A stretch of DNA of 64,000 bases from an uncultured Lachnospiraceae bacterium (GCA_910579275.1 CAJTTO010000010.1:1-64000); one strand, 5' to 3'; shown: positions 26,551 to 34,844, counted from the stretch's first letter. The notes: generated from the sequence alone by a model not told the origin. Program-made: numbers and translations.

Positions 26551-27816
26551 TCAGACATCCATGCGCTTTTTCATCATGCAGGTCAGCACTGTCATGTCAT
26601 CCCTGATGCGTCCGCCCTGACAGTTGATTGCGCACTGGAGAATATAGTCCGACATCTCCTTCGGATTTGTTATATTCGTCTTGGATATAAACTCCCTGAG
26701 TCTGCCTGCCGATTCCGTGTCTATCGCGTCGGAAACGCCGTCGGATACCATAATCAGCATGTCGGTATCGGCAAGCTTTAAAACCTGCGTCATGGGACTA
26801 AGCTCCTCCATGCTTCCAAGCGGAAGGGTGTCTGCCTCCACCTCGTCCACGCGGTTTCCGCGCTTCACATAGCTTGGCGCAGCGCCTGCCTTGATGAACT
26901 CGGCGTCACCTGTCAGCAGATTGACTGCACAGACATCCAGTGTCGTGAGGTTACAGCCCGCATTCTGCGAGGCAATCGCGCCGTTCACCATCGCAAAAGC
27001 CTTTTCTTTCTGAAATCCTGCTTCCAGAAAGCGCTCCATAAACTCTATGACCGCCTGACTGTCCTTGCACGCCTGCGCGCCGCTCCCCATGCCGTCCGCT
27101 ATCATCACAACGACCTGACTCTGATTATATTCCTCCATCGAAAAATTGTCACCTGAAATTTTTTCGTCTTCCCTGACCGCGCGCGATATCGCACTCAGCA
27201 CCGTATACCGCGGCTCGTCTTCATATATAAATGTGTTGAATCCGCGCTCAATCACCTGCGCGCTCTCCCCCGAAACAACCAGCTTCCTGTCATAAAAGGC
27301 GGACAGATAGTCTCCAAGCACGCTTGCGGATACAGTGTGTCTGCCAATCACGCGCGCTTCAATGCTAATCCTGTTCCCAAGCCTGCCGCCCATTATGCCC
27401 TCATAGCTGCCGACTGTGTCTCCCTCTATAAATACCAGTTCGCGAACCACAATTCCCTGTCTGCGCAGATACTGCATCAGCGCCTTTCTCTTATGCTCCA
27501 GAGGCAGGCTGATATGGACAACCGTGTCTGCCACATCGGCAAAAGCGCCTGATATCTCGTCAAGGTGGTTTGCAAACACTTCCTTCGTCTCCTGCAGCTG
27601 CTTTTGGTAAAGCATGTCCTTTCTGTCGTCACAGATACCGGCTTCATCCGGAATCCCGCGATAGAGCTTCGCCAGTTCCTCATATGTCTCTGCCAGACAA
27701 TACAGCTTTCTTTTGCTGTAACCGTTAAATAAGTACCCCTCTACAATACCTGATTTATTTTCTGCCTCTTTTGGCGCGCCGAATAATCCGATTTTTGGTG
27801 CTTTGACCTTTAACAT
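26551..27816 (-). CDS. spoIIE: SpoIIE-type PP2C serine phosphatase lacking the membrane domain
   Basis: 421 residues. The C-terminal ~230 residues are the SpoIIE phosphatase (VVVMIADGMGSGAQACKDSQ, LTTLDVCAVNLLTGDAEFIKAG, MLIMVSDGVSDAI, DDMTVLTC) with its metal-binding Asp residues. The first ~180 residues match the linker region of SpoIIE. The usual N-terminal block of about ten membrane helices (some 300 residues) is absent, although the gene has its own good site (GGGAGG) and ATG. SpoIIE dephosphorylates SpoIIAA to activate sigma-F in the forespore. Without the membrane block, septum targeting would differ. A palindromic repeat lies 34 bases upstream. Confidence 0.85.
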   Translation of the reverse strand: MLKVKAPKIGLFGAPKEAENKSGIVEGYLFNGYSKRKLYCLAETYEELAKLYRGIPDEAGICDDRKDMLYQKQLQETKEVFANHLDEISGAFADVADTVVHISLPLEHKRKALMQYLRRQGIVVRELVFIEGDTVGSYEGIMGGRLGNRISIEARVIGRHTVSASVLGDYLSAFYDRKLVVSGESAQVIERGFNTFIYEDEPRYTVLSAISRAVREDEKISGDNFSMEEYNQSQVVVMIADGMGSGAQACKDSQAVIEFMERFLEAGFQKEKAFAMVNGAIASQNAGCNLTTLDVCAVNLLTGDAEFIKAGAAPSYVKRGNRVDEVEADTLPLGSMEELSPMTQVLKLADTDMLIMVSDGVSDAIDTESAGRLREFISKTNITNPKEMSDYILQCAINCQGGRIRDDMTVLTCMMKKRMDV

Positions 27817-27849
27817 AATCCTTGACCTCCCCTGAATGTTATATCATAC

Positions 27850-27933
27850 GTAACAGTTCAGCCATCAAGCCATGTACCGTGGCTTGTAAGCCATAATTTG
27901 CAGTAACTGCAAAGTCCTGGGCTGAACTGTTAC
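27850..27933. repeat. 84-bp repeat with perfect 14-bp terminal inverted repeats
   Basis: GTAACAGTTCAGCC (27850-27863) and GGCTGAACTGTTAC (27920-27933) form perfect inverted ends. The interior (CGTGGCTT, TAAGCCATAAT, GCAG) is shared with the copy at 29312-29455. It contains no ORF. It resembles a small non-autonomous palindromic element (MITE or REP-like) placed between divIC and spoIIE. Confidence 0.8.
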
Positions 27934-28093
27934 TATTATACTTTCATTATAGTATAAAAGGGTGTCCTATCATTTTTTGTCAAACTTATGCACAGTTTTC
28001 ATTTTTTTTATTGACAATAATCGAGCAGCTCGGCATAAAAAGTACCGCCATGGGATAAGGAGCAGTTCCTATGTCCGACAGCGGTGCGGGTAT

Positions 28094-28432
28094 TCAGTCA
28101 ACTTCCTGAAAAATAATCTCATTTTCATATACGAGCCCGAGTTTATCCTTGGCAACTTCCTCGGCATACTTTTTTGTCTTGGTGTAGGTGGCAAACGCCT
28201 CAAGCTCCTCAGCCCTTGCCGTCTCCGCCTCAATCAGTTCCATAAGTTCCTGTTCCCTCGCCGCGTATTGCCGTTCCTTCTGCGTCAGGGAAATCGAATT
28301 GACGCCGACAACGCCGGTCATAATCAGAATGGCTATCACGGCAACCGTCATGCCAAGACGGTTTTCATTTCTGGTGCGGAGGAACTCCGGCGTTCTTCTT
28401 CTTTTTGCCTTTTTCTTTTTTCGCCTTGCCAT
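28094..28432 (-). CDS. divIC: septum formation initiator DivIC/FtsB
   Basis: 112 residues: a basic N-terminal tail (RRKKKKAKRRR), one membrane helix at about 28-45 and a coiled coil (residues 50-85), ending in a LGLVYENEIIFQEV motif typical of DivIC. It is a bitopic divisome protein that, in the family, works with FtsL and DivIB/FtsQ to recruit septal peptidoglycan synthesis. The ATG lies inside the yabQ 3' end (68-base overlap), so translation is probably coupled. Its position between yabQ and spoIIE is conserved in Clostridia. Confidence 0.9.
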   Translation of the reverse strand: MARRKKKKAKRRRTPEFLRTRNENRLGMTVAVIAILIMTGVVGVNSISLTQKERQYAAREQELMELIEAETARAEELEAFATYTKTKKYAEEVAKDKLGLVYENEIIFQEVD

Positions 28433-28946
28433 GATTCGTTTCCCCCTTTCGTTTCTGCGTTTTCTTCCCGCGGCACATTATAATATTATGACGAAATGTT
28501 TTGCCCGTCAATCTGCATTTTTGATAAAAAAGAATTTTTTTATCATGCATTTTTACAATGGCGTTTTTCACGGGACGGAACAGTTTTTTCAGCCTGCGCA
28601 GGATTTTCTTTAACAGCCGCAAAAAGCTGCCTATTGTTTTGTCGATGACCGCATAGCTGAACCTGACAAAAAAACGCCCCAGCGTTGCGACGTAGATAAG
28701 CATGCCGACTGCCGCACCGAGCACTGCCGCAAAGCGTATCACGCCATTATTTCCATAATATAAAAGTGCAAAGCTGATGCCGAAGCAGACTGCCCAGTAC
28801 AGGATATCCTCAAGGTCGACAGCAAATCTGCCATGTCTTATCAGACGCCGGAACAGCCTGAAAATATCATATAGGAACGCCATGCATGCACCTGTGATGA
28901 TTGATGCCAGCCAAAAATTCCACTCTCTGATTATATCCGCACTCAT
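28365..28946 (-). CDS. yabQ: spore cortex biosynthesis protein YabQ
   Basis: 193 residues. Four to five membrane segments lie in the first ~110 residues (WLASIITGACMAFLYDIFRL motif at the start), with a strongly basic tail. YabQ is a sporulation membrane protein needed for cortex formation in Bacillus. The start codon overlaps the yabP stop by one base (TAATG), showing translational coupling. The 3' end overlaps divIC by 68 bases, which may explain the unusually Lys/Arg-rich last 25 residues. Confidence 0.9.
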   Translation of the reverse strand: MSADIIREWNFWLASIITGACMAFLYDIFRLFRRLIRHGRFAVDLEDILYWAVCFGISFALLYYGNNGVIRFAAVLGAAVGMLIYVATLGRFFVRFSYAVIDKTIGSFLRLLKKILRRLKKLFRPVKNAIVKMHDKKILFYQKCRLTGKTFRHNIIMCRGKKTQKRKGETNHGKAKKEKGKKKKNAGVPPHQK

Positions 28947-29257
28947 TAACCAAACAGGCGTGTAAGCAGCCCTTCTCCTTTTTTTGCCAGTGTACTTTTT
29001 TCGGAGTAGGTAAAGGCATCCACCCTGCCGTCCACATCCGCCTCGCCCTTTTCCAGATTCAGCCGGCTCACATGCAGGTTATTTCCCTTAATGGCAAGCA
29101 TCCCGTCCACGGTCTCCATCAGTATATTGTTTTCGTCGAAGGAATGTACCTCCACGACCCCCGTTATCTTACAATCCCGGCGCTGTTCCATGCTGAATCG
29201 GTGTTTTCCGATGCCTGCACTATTATTTGCATTCCTGTTTTCCACACTGCCTGTCAT
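28946..29257 (-). CDS. yabP: sporulation protein YabP
   Basis: 103 residues from the ATG after AAAGGGG; eleven further upstream codons lack a site. It carries YabP/YqfC motifs (ILMETVDGMLAIKGNNLHVSRLNLEKGE) with a beta-sheet pattern and no membrane segment. YabP works with YabQ in cortex formation and is sigma-E dependent in Bacillus. It opens the yabP-yabQ-divIC unit. The gap before it holds a long repeat copy. Confidence 0.92.
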   Translation of the reverse strand: MTGSVENRNANNSAGIGKHRFSMEQRRDCKITGVVEVHSFDENNILMETVDGMLAIKGNNLHVSRLNLEKGEADVDGRVDAFTYSEKSTLAKKGEGLLTRLFG

Positions 29258-29311
29258 AAAAGATGCCCCTTTCCCATGGATGTATAGCAAGCGACAAAAG
29301 TATCTGCGTTT

Positions 29312-29455
29312 CGTAACTATTCAGTCCCTTCATAGTTACGATCATCAAGCCATGCAAATCCACTTCGTGGAGGCTTGATGCTTGGCACAATTTACGCTTT
29401 TTTACGTGGCTTATAAAGCCATAATTCGCAGCAAGTGCGCAGTGCTGTACTGAAC
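29312..29455. repeat. long copy of the palindromic repeat, between rqcP and yabP
   Basis: It begins CGTAACTATTCAG and ends GTACTGAAC. The right half (CGTGGCTTATAAAGCCATAAT ... GCAGC) parallels the 27850-27933 element. The left part adds a second foldback, ATCAAGCC ... GGCTTGAT, around 29342-29379. It is non-coding and lies inside the conserved sporulation block. Confidence 0.7.
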
Positions 29456-29524
29456 AATATCTGCGTTTCCTATATCTATCAAAACGTGCACATTACATAA
29501 TATGGGAAAAGGGGCGCGGATATT

Positions 29525-29764
29525 CTAAATATATCTGAAAAGTTCTTTTGCGTCGTCTTTTTTGACTGTTTCCTGCACATCAAGGATTTCCACGCGGACA
29601 TCCTTATTGCCAAACTGAATGGTCAGGATGTCACCCGCCTTGACGTTCGTGGATGCCTTTGCAGGCTTGTCATTGACAAGCACGCGCCCTGCGTCGCATG
29701 CCTCGTTTGCCACTGTGCGCCGCTTGATAATGCGCGATACCTTTAAATATTTGTCTAGTCTCAT
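29525..29764 (-). CDS. rqcP: S4-domain RNA-binding protein RqcP
   Basis: 79 residues from the ATG four bases after GGAGGG; the frame extends 21 codons further over the terminator. It has a compact S4 fold (MRLDKYLKVSRIIKRRTVA, AGRVLVNDKPAK, VKAGDILTIQFG). RqcP (YabO/YlmH-like Hsp15 family) binds stalled 50S subunits with RqcH during C-terminal alanine tailing in Bacillus. Its place next to hup and yabP is conserved. Terminator-like pairing upstream and a repeat downstream partly separate it from its neighbours. Confidence 0.92.
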   Translation of the reverse strand: MRLDKYLKVSRIIKRRTVANEACDAGRVLVNDKPAKASTNVKAGDILTIQFGNKDVRVEILDVQETVKKDDAKELFRYI

Positions 29765-29790
29765 AATACCCTCCCTTCCCGAAATGCAAA

Positions 29791-29814
29791 CAACCGATGA
29801 ATACTCATCGGTTG
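29791..29814 (-). terminator. hairpin between hup and rqcP
   Basis: Perfect ten-base arms CAACCGATGA (29791-29800) and TCATCGGTTG (29805-29814), four-base loop, followed on the minus strand by TTTGCATTT. It is a weak T run, so partial termination after hup is likely. Confidence 0.65.
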
Positions 29815-29827
29815 CCTCAGGGAACAA

Positions 29828-30103
29828 TTATCTGTTTACCTCATCCTTTAATGCCTTGCCCGGCTTGAACTTCGGTGACTTAGATGCTGCAATCTTCATT
29901 GTCTCGCCAGTCTGGGGATTTCTGCCTTCTCTTGCAGCTCTCTCAGAAACTTCGAATGTACCAAATCCAACCAGCTGAATCTTCTCGCCCTTCTTTAATT
30001 CCTTAGCAACAACCTCAGTGAAAGCTGTAAGTGCCTTCTCTGCATCCTTCTTTGTCATGTCTGCCTGCTCAGCCATAGCAGCAACTAATTCTGTTTTGTT
30101 CAT
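29828..30103 (-). CDS. hup: HU family DNA-binding protein
   Basis: 91 residues, exactly HU length. MNKTELVAAMAEQADMTKKDAEKAL opens the helical dimerisation part. GFGTFEVSERAAREGRNPQTGE and IAASKSPKFKPGKALK are the DNA-binding arm and tail. HU bends and compacts nucleoid DNA. A strong promoter lies about 105 bases upstream and a hairpin follows the stop, fitting a highly expressed, mostly monocistronic transcript that partly reads into rqcP. Confidence 0.97.
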   Translation of the reverse strand: MNKTELVAAMAEQADMTKKDAEKALTAFTEVVAKELKKGEKIQLVGFGTFEVSERAAREGRNPQTGETMKIAASKSPKFKPGKALKDEVNR

Positions 30104-30207
30104 TGTGAACTCCTCCTCTTGATTTCAGTAGATAATGAGTACAATCGCTTTCACTCGCAAAAAGCCCTATTGTCTCGAACATCGCGTCGTTTTGACGCCT
30201 ATATCTA

Positions 30208-30236
30208 TTTATAGGCGAAAAGCCCTTGTTTGTCAA
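30208..30236 (-). promoter_or_regulatory. hup promoter
   Basis: On the minus strand TTGACA (30231-30236) and TATAAA (30208-30213) are 17 bases apart. The region around the -10 (GCCTATA ... TATAGGC) is an inverted repeat. Confidence 0.8.
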
Positions 30237-30297
30237 GGAAAAAAGCCTAAATTTTGCTTATTTTTAGAGCTTTTGGCAATTTTACCAGATTTTTTCA

Positions 30298-31827
30298 TTA
30301 TTCTTCAAGCTTGACAAGGTCCGTAAACGAGTAATTCACGTCTTTTTTCTCGTCGTCAATCTGCAAGGTATAGCTTCTTGGCTGATATCCGGACTTTCTG
30401 AGCGTCACCACGTAGCTGCCCGGAGCTTTGTTGAAGCTGACCGGTGTTATGCCCACATAACTGCCGTCAAGATAAGCCTCCACCCCGTCAGGCGCGTCAA
30501 TATACACCTTGTATTTCTCTGTCGAGGAGACCACGGAAGACTTCTTTTCCTCCTCCTCGTCCTCCTCGTCCTCTTCGGAAGACTCTTTTTCAGAGGATTT
30601 TTTCTCCTCCTCGTCTTCTTCCTCGTCGTCGTCCGAATACTTCGACTGATATTTCTTTGCGGTTGTTTCCTCATCCTTGCCGTCGTCCTCATCCTCATCG
30701 GCTTTGTCTTTCTCGTCCTTTTTGTCCGACGACTTGTCCTCATCCGGCGCGCTTTCCTCCTCCGCGCTCTTTTCCATCTCGACCGAGATATTCGCGGATG
30801 GCTCTGCTACCCTGATATACTGCGCCACCGTGTCATATCCGTCCGCCGTAATACGCATCTGGTGCAGACCATACTCGATTTCGACAGGCTTCGACACGTC
30901 GACTGCCCTTCCGTCTATGGATACCTTTGCCGTGGCGGGCGTCAGCGTGAAGATGACCGTCCCTTTCTGAACGACGGTAATTTCCACATCGCCCAAATCC
31001 CACGCCATCTCCTCGTTTCTGGCAAATGTGATTTGCTGCGTCGCACTGCTGCCCTTGTGGCTCACCGTCACTGTATGCGTTCCCTCGGGAACGACAAGCA
31101 GCATGTCTTCCGCCACCTTTTTGATGACCCTGTCGCCCACATCAATCCAGCCGTTTACAAAATAGTCCTCGTTTTGCAGCCGGAGATAGCCATGTCCTTT
31201 CTCGACATGGATTCCGTATATCATGTTTTTATATCCCCAGACGCTGATTTCGTCCATCTGGTTGACTTCCATCATGTCCGTTTCCCTGCCGTCCGACACC
31301 ACCACGACATGGCTGCTGATATTGTAAACCGCATTTCCTACCGTAATGGTACCGCTTCGCAAGTCCATATCATAGCTGCGCACATTGTTGTAGCTGATAC
31401 AGTCCGGATTTTCCTTGACATAGGCAAGGGACTTATTGGGCTTATAAAACCGGACTGTCACCACGCTCCCCTCTTTGAGCTGTTCCATGGACAGCGGCTG
31501 GTCATTTTTGTCATATATGGCCGTGGCGCCGTCGTAGTTGAGTGTGTAGCGGCGCGACGACATGATGTTCTGAAACTGTACCGTCCCCGCCTCAGCATCC
31601 TTTTTGACAACTACTGCCGCATCCTCGGAATCGTATATCCCTTTCTGTTTCATCACGTTGACCGGCTCCTCCGCGTCGTCCTGCACATCGGGCGCATCCG
31701 GCTGTCCGGTCAGAAACGCGGTAAACGACCCTGCTCCCTGCGCACAGCCTGTAAACAAGAATGCGGACAGCATGACGGCTGCCGCATATCCGATGATATT
31801 CCTTCCTCTCAATCCTCTGTTCCTCAA
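30298..31827 (-). CDS. PEGA-domain lipoprotein with acidic low-complexity linker
   Basis: 509 residues with a TTG start six bases after GGAG. The lipoprotein signal is VMLSAFLFTGC. Residues ~40-255 form an unassigned beta-rich region. A PEGA-like module (about 290-350: VSIDGRAVDVSKP, MRITADGYDTVAQYIRV) is followed by a Lys/Asp/Glu/Ser linker (about 355-440) and a second PEGA module (EAYLDGSYVGITPVSF, YVVTLRKSGYQPRSY). PEGA domains are common in surface and signalling proteins and probably bind polysaccharide or wall components, but their ligand is not settled. It is co-transcribed with the omega-amidase-like gene, 18 bases upstream. Confidence 0.8.
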   Translation of the reverse strand: MRNRGLRGRNIIGYAAAVMLSAFLFTGCAQGAGSFTAFLTGQPDAPDVQDDAEEPVNVMKQKGIYDSEDAAVVVKKDAEAGTVQFQNIMSSRRYTLNYDGATAIYDKNDQPLSMEQLKEGSVVTVRFYKPNKSLAYVKENPDCISYNNVRSYDMDLRSGTITVGNAVYNISSHVVVVSDGRETDMMEVNQMDEISVWGYKNMIYGIHVEKGHGYLRLQNEDYFVNGWIDVGDRVIKKVAEDMLLVVPEGTHTVTVSHKGSSATQQITFARNEEMAWDLGDVEITVVQKGTVIFTLTPATAKVSIDGRAVDVSKPVEIEYGLHQMRITADGYDTVAQYIRVAEPSANISVEMEKSAEEESAPDEDKSSDKKDEKDKADEDEDDGKDEETTAKKYQSKYSDDDEEEDEEEKKSSEKESSEEDEEDEEEEKKSSVVSSTEKYKVYIDAPDGVEAYLDGSYVGITPVSFNKAPGSYVVTLRKSGYQPRSYTLQIDDEKKDVNYSFTDLVKLEE

Positions 31828-31845
31828 TATAATCTCCTAACCCTT

Positions 31846-32637
31846 TCACTCCAAGCTTTTGTATAGTTCCTCACGCCTGTCATGCCTGACCGGAAATCCC
31901 CTGCGGATATCCTCCGCATCATCTGTCAGCTCCGCGTATAAAATTCCTTCCCCATTATGCAAGACAGACCGCACAGTTCCTTCCGGATCAATCACACAGC
32001 TGCCGCCCGTGCAGCGAATTCCGCCGATATCCCCAGTGCAGTTGACCGCAAGAATATAGACCTGATTCTCAATCGCACGCGCCCGCAGGAGCGTCTGCCA
32101 GTGCGCGCTGCGTTTCGCAGGCCAGTTTGCAGGCACAATGATGGCATGTGCCGTCTTCGATGCAGCCTGAAAAATCTCCGGAAAACGCAAATCATAGCAT
32201 ACGAATGTGCTGCAGATAATCCCGTTCAGTGAAAAATAAGACAGCGCACTGCCGCCCCGAAACCGCAAGTCTTCCCCCGCAAAGGAAAACGGATGTATCT
32301 TCGTGTAGTCCGAGACAATTCTTCCGCCGCAGTCCGCAATGGTATAGTGGTTTTCACACGTTTCGCCGCAGTCCCTGACCCAGCCAAACCCGACTGCAAT
32401 CCGATACTGTCTCGCAAGGGACTGCACGCGCCTGACCGTCTCGTCCCTGCGCTCCTTGGTGGCATCCGTATTCATGGAAAATCCCGTAAAACTCATCTCC
32501 GGAAAAAATATTGCTTCCGAGCGATGGTTTACGGCATCCTTTATCTGTTCTTCTGCTTTTTTGATGTTCTGCTCCTTTTCTTCCCAGACGATAGCTGTCT
32601 GGGCAAGGGCAATTCTTATCCTGTGAAAAGCCTGCAT
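31846..32637 (-). CDS. omega-amidase/NIT2-like carbon-nitrogen hydrolase
   Basis: About 263 residues. The start is uncertain by four codons; the inner ATG has a weak AGGA. The nitrilase triad is complete: Glu in FFPEMSF, Lys in DYTKIHPF and Cys in FVCYDLRFPE, about residues 47, 114 and 147. RFPEIFQAAS and RARAIENQVYILAVN match the omega-amidase (YafV/NIT2) branch, which hydrolyses alpha-keto-glutaramate-type amides as metabolite repair. It is cytoplasmic and first in an operon with the PEGA lipoprotein. The pairing with a surface protein is odd and unexplained. Confidence 0.85.
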   Translation of the reverse strand: MQAFHRIRIALAQTAIVWEEKEQNIKKAEEQIKDAVNHRSEAIFFPEMSFTGFSMNTDATKERRDETVRRVQSLARQYRIAVGFGWVRDCGETCENHYTIADCGGRIVSDYTKIHPFSFAGEDLRFRGGSALSYFSLNGIICSTFVCYDLRFPEIFQAASKTAHAIIVPANWPAKRSAHWQTLLRARAIENQVYILAVNCTGDIGGIRCTGGSCVIDPEGTVRSVLHNGEGILYAELTDDAEDIRRGFPVRHDRREELYKSLE

Positions 32638-32769
32638 CTTTTTCCTCATATTTTAAATCATCCGATTCTCGGCGCAAAGCAGCGCCTTTTACCGGAAATG
32701 TAGGGCAATTTCCGATAAGCTATATTATATCTGCTTTTTCTTCCTTATACAAGCCTTTTCTTTTACCGG

Positions 32770-33777
32770 TCAGAAAAAATGGTTTAACAGATTTTCCCTG
32801 TTTTTTTCCTGCCGAATCAGTCCGTCAAGTTTATCATAGTTGCGGTTTGGCATCCACGACTTTCTGGAGTTGTAATAGTAGTTGATAATTTTCCAGAATT
32901 TTTCAGGATACTCCAGCCTAAGGCACAGGCTGCGCCACTCTATGGGCGGAAAAACACGCCTGTTCTGGTAGGCGTCTATCATACTCTTTGCCATCTCGAC
33001 CGACCAGTCGCACTTCTCTGATATTTTCCGGAAAAGCAGGTAGAAATCTCTGGCGCCCACATCATGGGCAAAGTGCTCCAGATTAATGATGCCGACATAG
33101 GAGCCGCTGCTTCCTTTTCCAAACAGCACATTGTGATATTGATAATCGCCGTGGCAGTACAGTCCGTTACTGTTTACATACGCCTCATATTCTGCCTGAG
33201 ACTCCTCTTTTGCACGCCGCGTGACATCCACTGCCTTGTCGAGGAAATAATCGTATTCCTTTAACAGCGCCCGCTCAAAATCGGTCTTGGTATGCAGCCT
33301 GCGCAGATAATTTTTGACGCGTTTGCACTCTGTCGTATGCCGCTCCATCTCATCCGCATAGAAGAAAACAGGCATCGCGTATGTCTGGCTGTTTTCCTCC
33401 TCGCCCATATGTGACACTGGTGTCATAAATTTCAGATGGAGTCTCGCCATGGCGCCGCATGCCTTTACAATGTCGTCCTCGCTTTTGTAGCTGCACTCCT
33501 TTCCCTCGACCTGTTCCTCCAATATGTAAACGGTGTTGTCGATGTCCCGCACATAGAGTGCGCCCTCCTTATTCCTAACAAGGGTATCTGTCCGCAGACT
33601 ATCGCCTAACCTGCTTTGCAGCTGATATAACAAATCCAGCTTTTCTGTCTTTCCCTTGTATTCCTTGAGCACACGCATTCCCTTATCCGTATCGCAGATT
33701 ATCGTGCCACGTCCCTTAAAGGTACGGTTGATTGTCATATCATACTGTTCCAAAACATTTACTGCCTTGTCATTCAC
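32770..33777 (-). CDS. cotS: CotS-family spore coat / aminoglycoside-phosphotransferase fold protein
   Basis: 335 residues. A kinase-like APH fold carries YCHGDYQYHNVLF (catalytic loop) and a metal-loop equivalent reading INLEHFAHDVGARDFYLLFRK, where family kinases have Asp. The usual DFD-type Asp is replaced by Asn-Leu-Glu, so the protein may be a pseudokinase. CotS-family proteins are coat components in Bacillus and Clostridia. The ribosome site GGAGGGGG pairs within an upstream hairpin. No partner coat gene is adjacent. Confidence 0.8.
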   Translation of the reverse strand: MNDKAVNVLEQYDMTINRTFKGRGTIICDTDKGMRVLKEYKGKTEKLDLLYQLQSRLGDSLRTDTLVRNKEGALYVRDIDNTVYILEEQVEGKECSYKSEDDIVKACGAMARLHLKFMTPVSHMGEEENSQTYAMPVFFYADEMERHTTECKRVKNYLRRLHTKTDFERALLKEYDYFLDKAVDVTRRAKEESQAEYEAYVNSNGLYCHGDYQYHNVLFGKGSSGSYVGIINLEHFAHDVGARDFYLLFRKISEKCDWSVEMAKSMIDAYQNRRVFPPIEWRSLCLRLEYPEKFWKIINYYYNSRKSWMPNRNYDKLDGLIRQEKNRENLLNHFF

Positions 33778-33784
33778 AAAAAAT

Positions 33785-33828
33785 CCCCCTCCACACAGAT
33801 GCTTTAATCTATCCTATGTGGACGGGGG
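33785..33828 (-). promoter_or_regulatory. hairpin that sequesters the cotS ribosome site
   Basis: CCACACAG (33791-33798) pairs with CTATGTGG (33814-33821), one mismatch. CCCCC (33785-33789) pairs with GGGGG (33824-33828). The minus-strand 3' arm is CTGTGTGGAGGGGG and contains the Shine-Dalgarno sequence of cotS, so folding would hide the site. Confidence 0.6.
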
Positions 33829-33923
33829 TGGGTTTATTACTTTAAATAAAAAATTCTCTTAAAGGTTGCACAATATGAAAACATCAAGCTTTTTCCTTCT
33901 CACTGTTAAATTCTTTCAAAGCC

Positions 33924-34761
33924 TTACACGACCGCCTCCACAACCGTCTTATTTCCGATTCTTATCTCGTTTACGCCGATTTTCTTATTTTTGTTAAAAT
34001 TGAAACTGAGCAGATAGCCCTTATCCTTATGATAATATTCCAGATAATCGGCGAGCTGCTTCTCGCCTCTCTCGTTGTATTCATTTCCGTGCCAGATCTT
34101 TAACGCTACGATAAACTGCTCTCCATGATAATCCACGATAACATCCGTGCGCCTTGCATCCCGTGTCTGTGCCTCAATATAATAATTTCCCGCACCATTG
34201 ATGATGGGTTTTAAGTACAGCAGAAAAAACCTGCGTCCCTGAGCTTCTATGAACTTCACGTCGCTGCTGCCGTAAATCTCATCGAAATATTCCACGAATT
34301 TCTTTAAAACCAAGTCCATGTCAAGACGGTCATCTTTAATAAACTGTATCCGGTCGCTCTCTCCCTGTACATACACATCGCTGCGTGATTCCTCTGCCAA
34401 AAACAGGTTCAGCAGGCACATCTCAAACATGCGGTTCGCCACCGCCACCTGCCCGTCTGCTTCTTTCAGGAAGCCGAACATCACACCCAGATTGATGGAC
34501 TTCTGCTCGGGACTGAAAGGAATCCGCCTCCCACGATACAAAATGTCCTCTATCATATCCCGCAGCTCTTTATAGGTGTCCAACTGCTTTGCCATGCTTT
34601 CGAACAGCAGCATGCCTTCCTTCAGGATGTTCTTCACTGCCTGCCCGATTCCTTCCTTTGTCCATACACTGCCCAAGTCCCCAAATCCTTCTTTAGTCTC
34701 CAAGTCCTACCATGTAGTCTCTCTGCGGATTGCAGGAGCCCGTTACGTTGAATCTACGCAT
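33924..34761 (-). pseudogene. AAA-ATPase/PD-(D/E)XK protein with the ATPase domain deleted
   Basis: Upstream of the visible frame, an ATG at 34761 behind GGAGGTGG encodes MRRFNVTGSCNPQRDYMV, the conserved start of a large clostridial ATP-binding/nuclease family. It then stops after GLGD. The next frame resumes at 34703 with EGFGDLGSVWTKEGIGQAV, which belongs near the middle of the same family. The Walker A and B region between is missing, roughly 250-300 residues. The C-terminal half keeps a PD-(D/E)XK-like core (RRTDVIVDYHGEQFIVALKIW). This is an internal deletion with a short frameshift, so the gene is probably dead. Confidence 0.7.
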
Positions 34762-34844
34762 TCTTCCACCTCCCGAATTGTGATACAGTTATTTTAACAT
34801 TGCACCCCCAAAATGTAAACGGCGGAATTCCGTTTGCAGATTCC

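Noticed and set aside
30862..31866. 334-residue plus-strand frame opposite the PEGA gene
   Set aside because: Shadow of the minus-strand lipoprotein, which has signal peptide, ribosome site and repeats.
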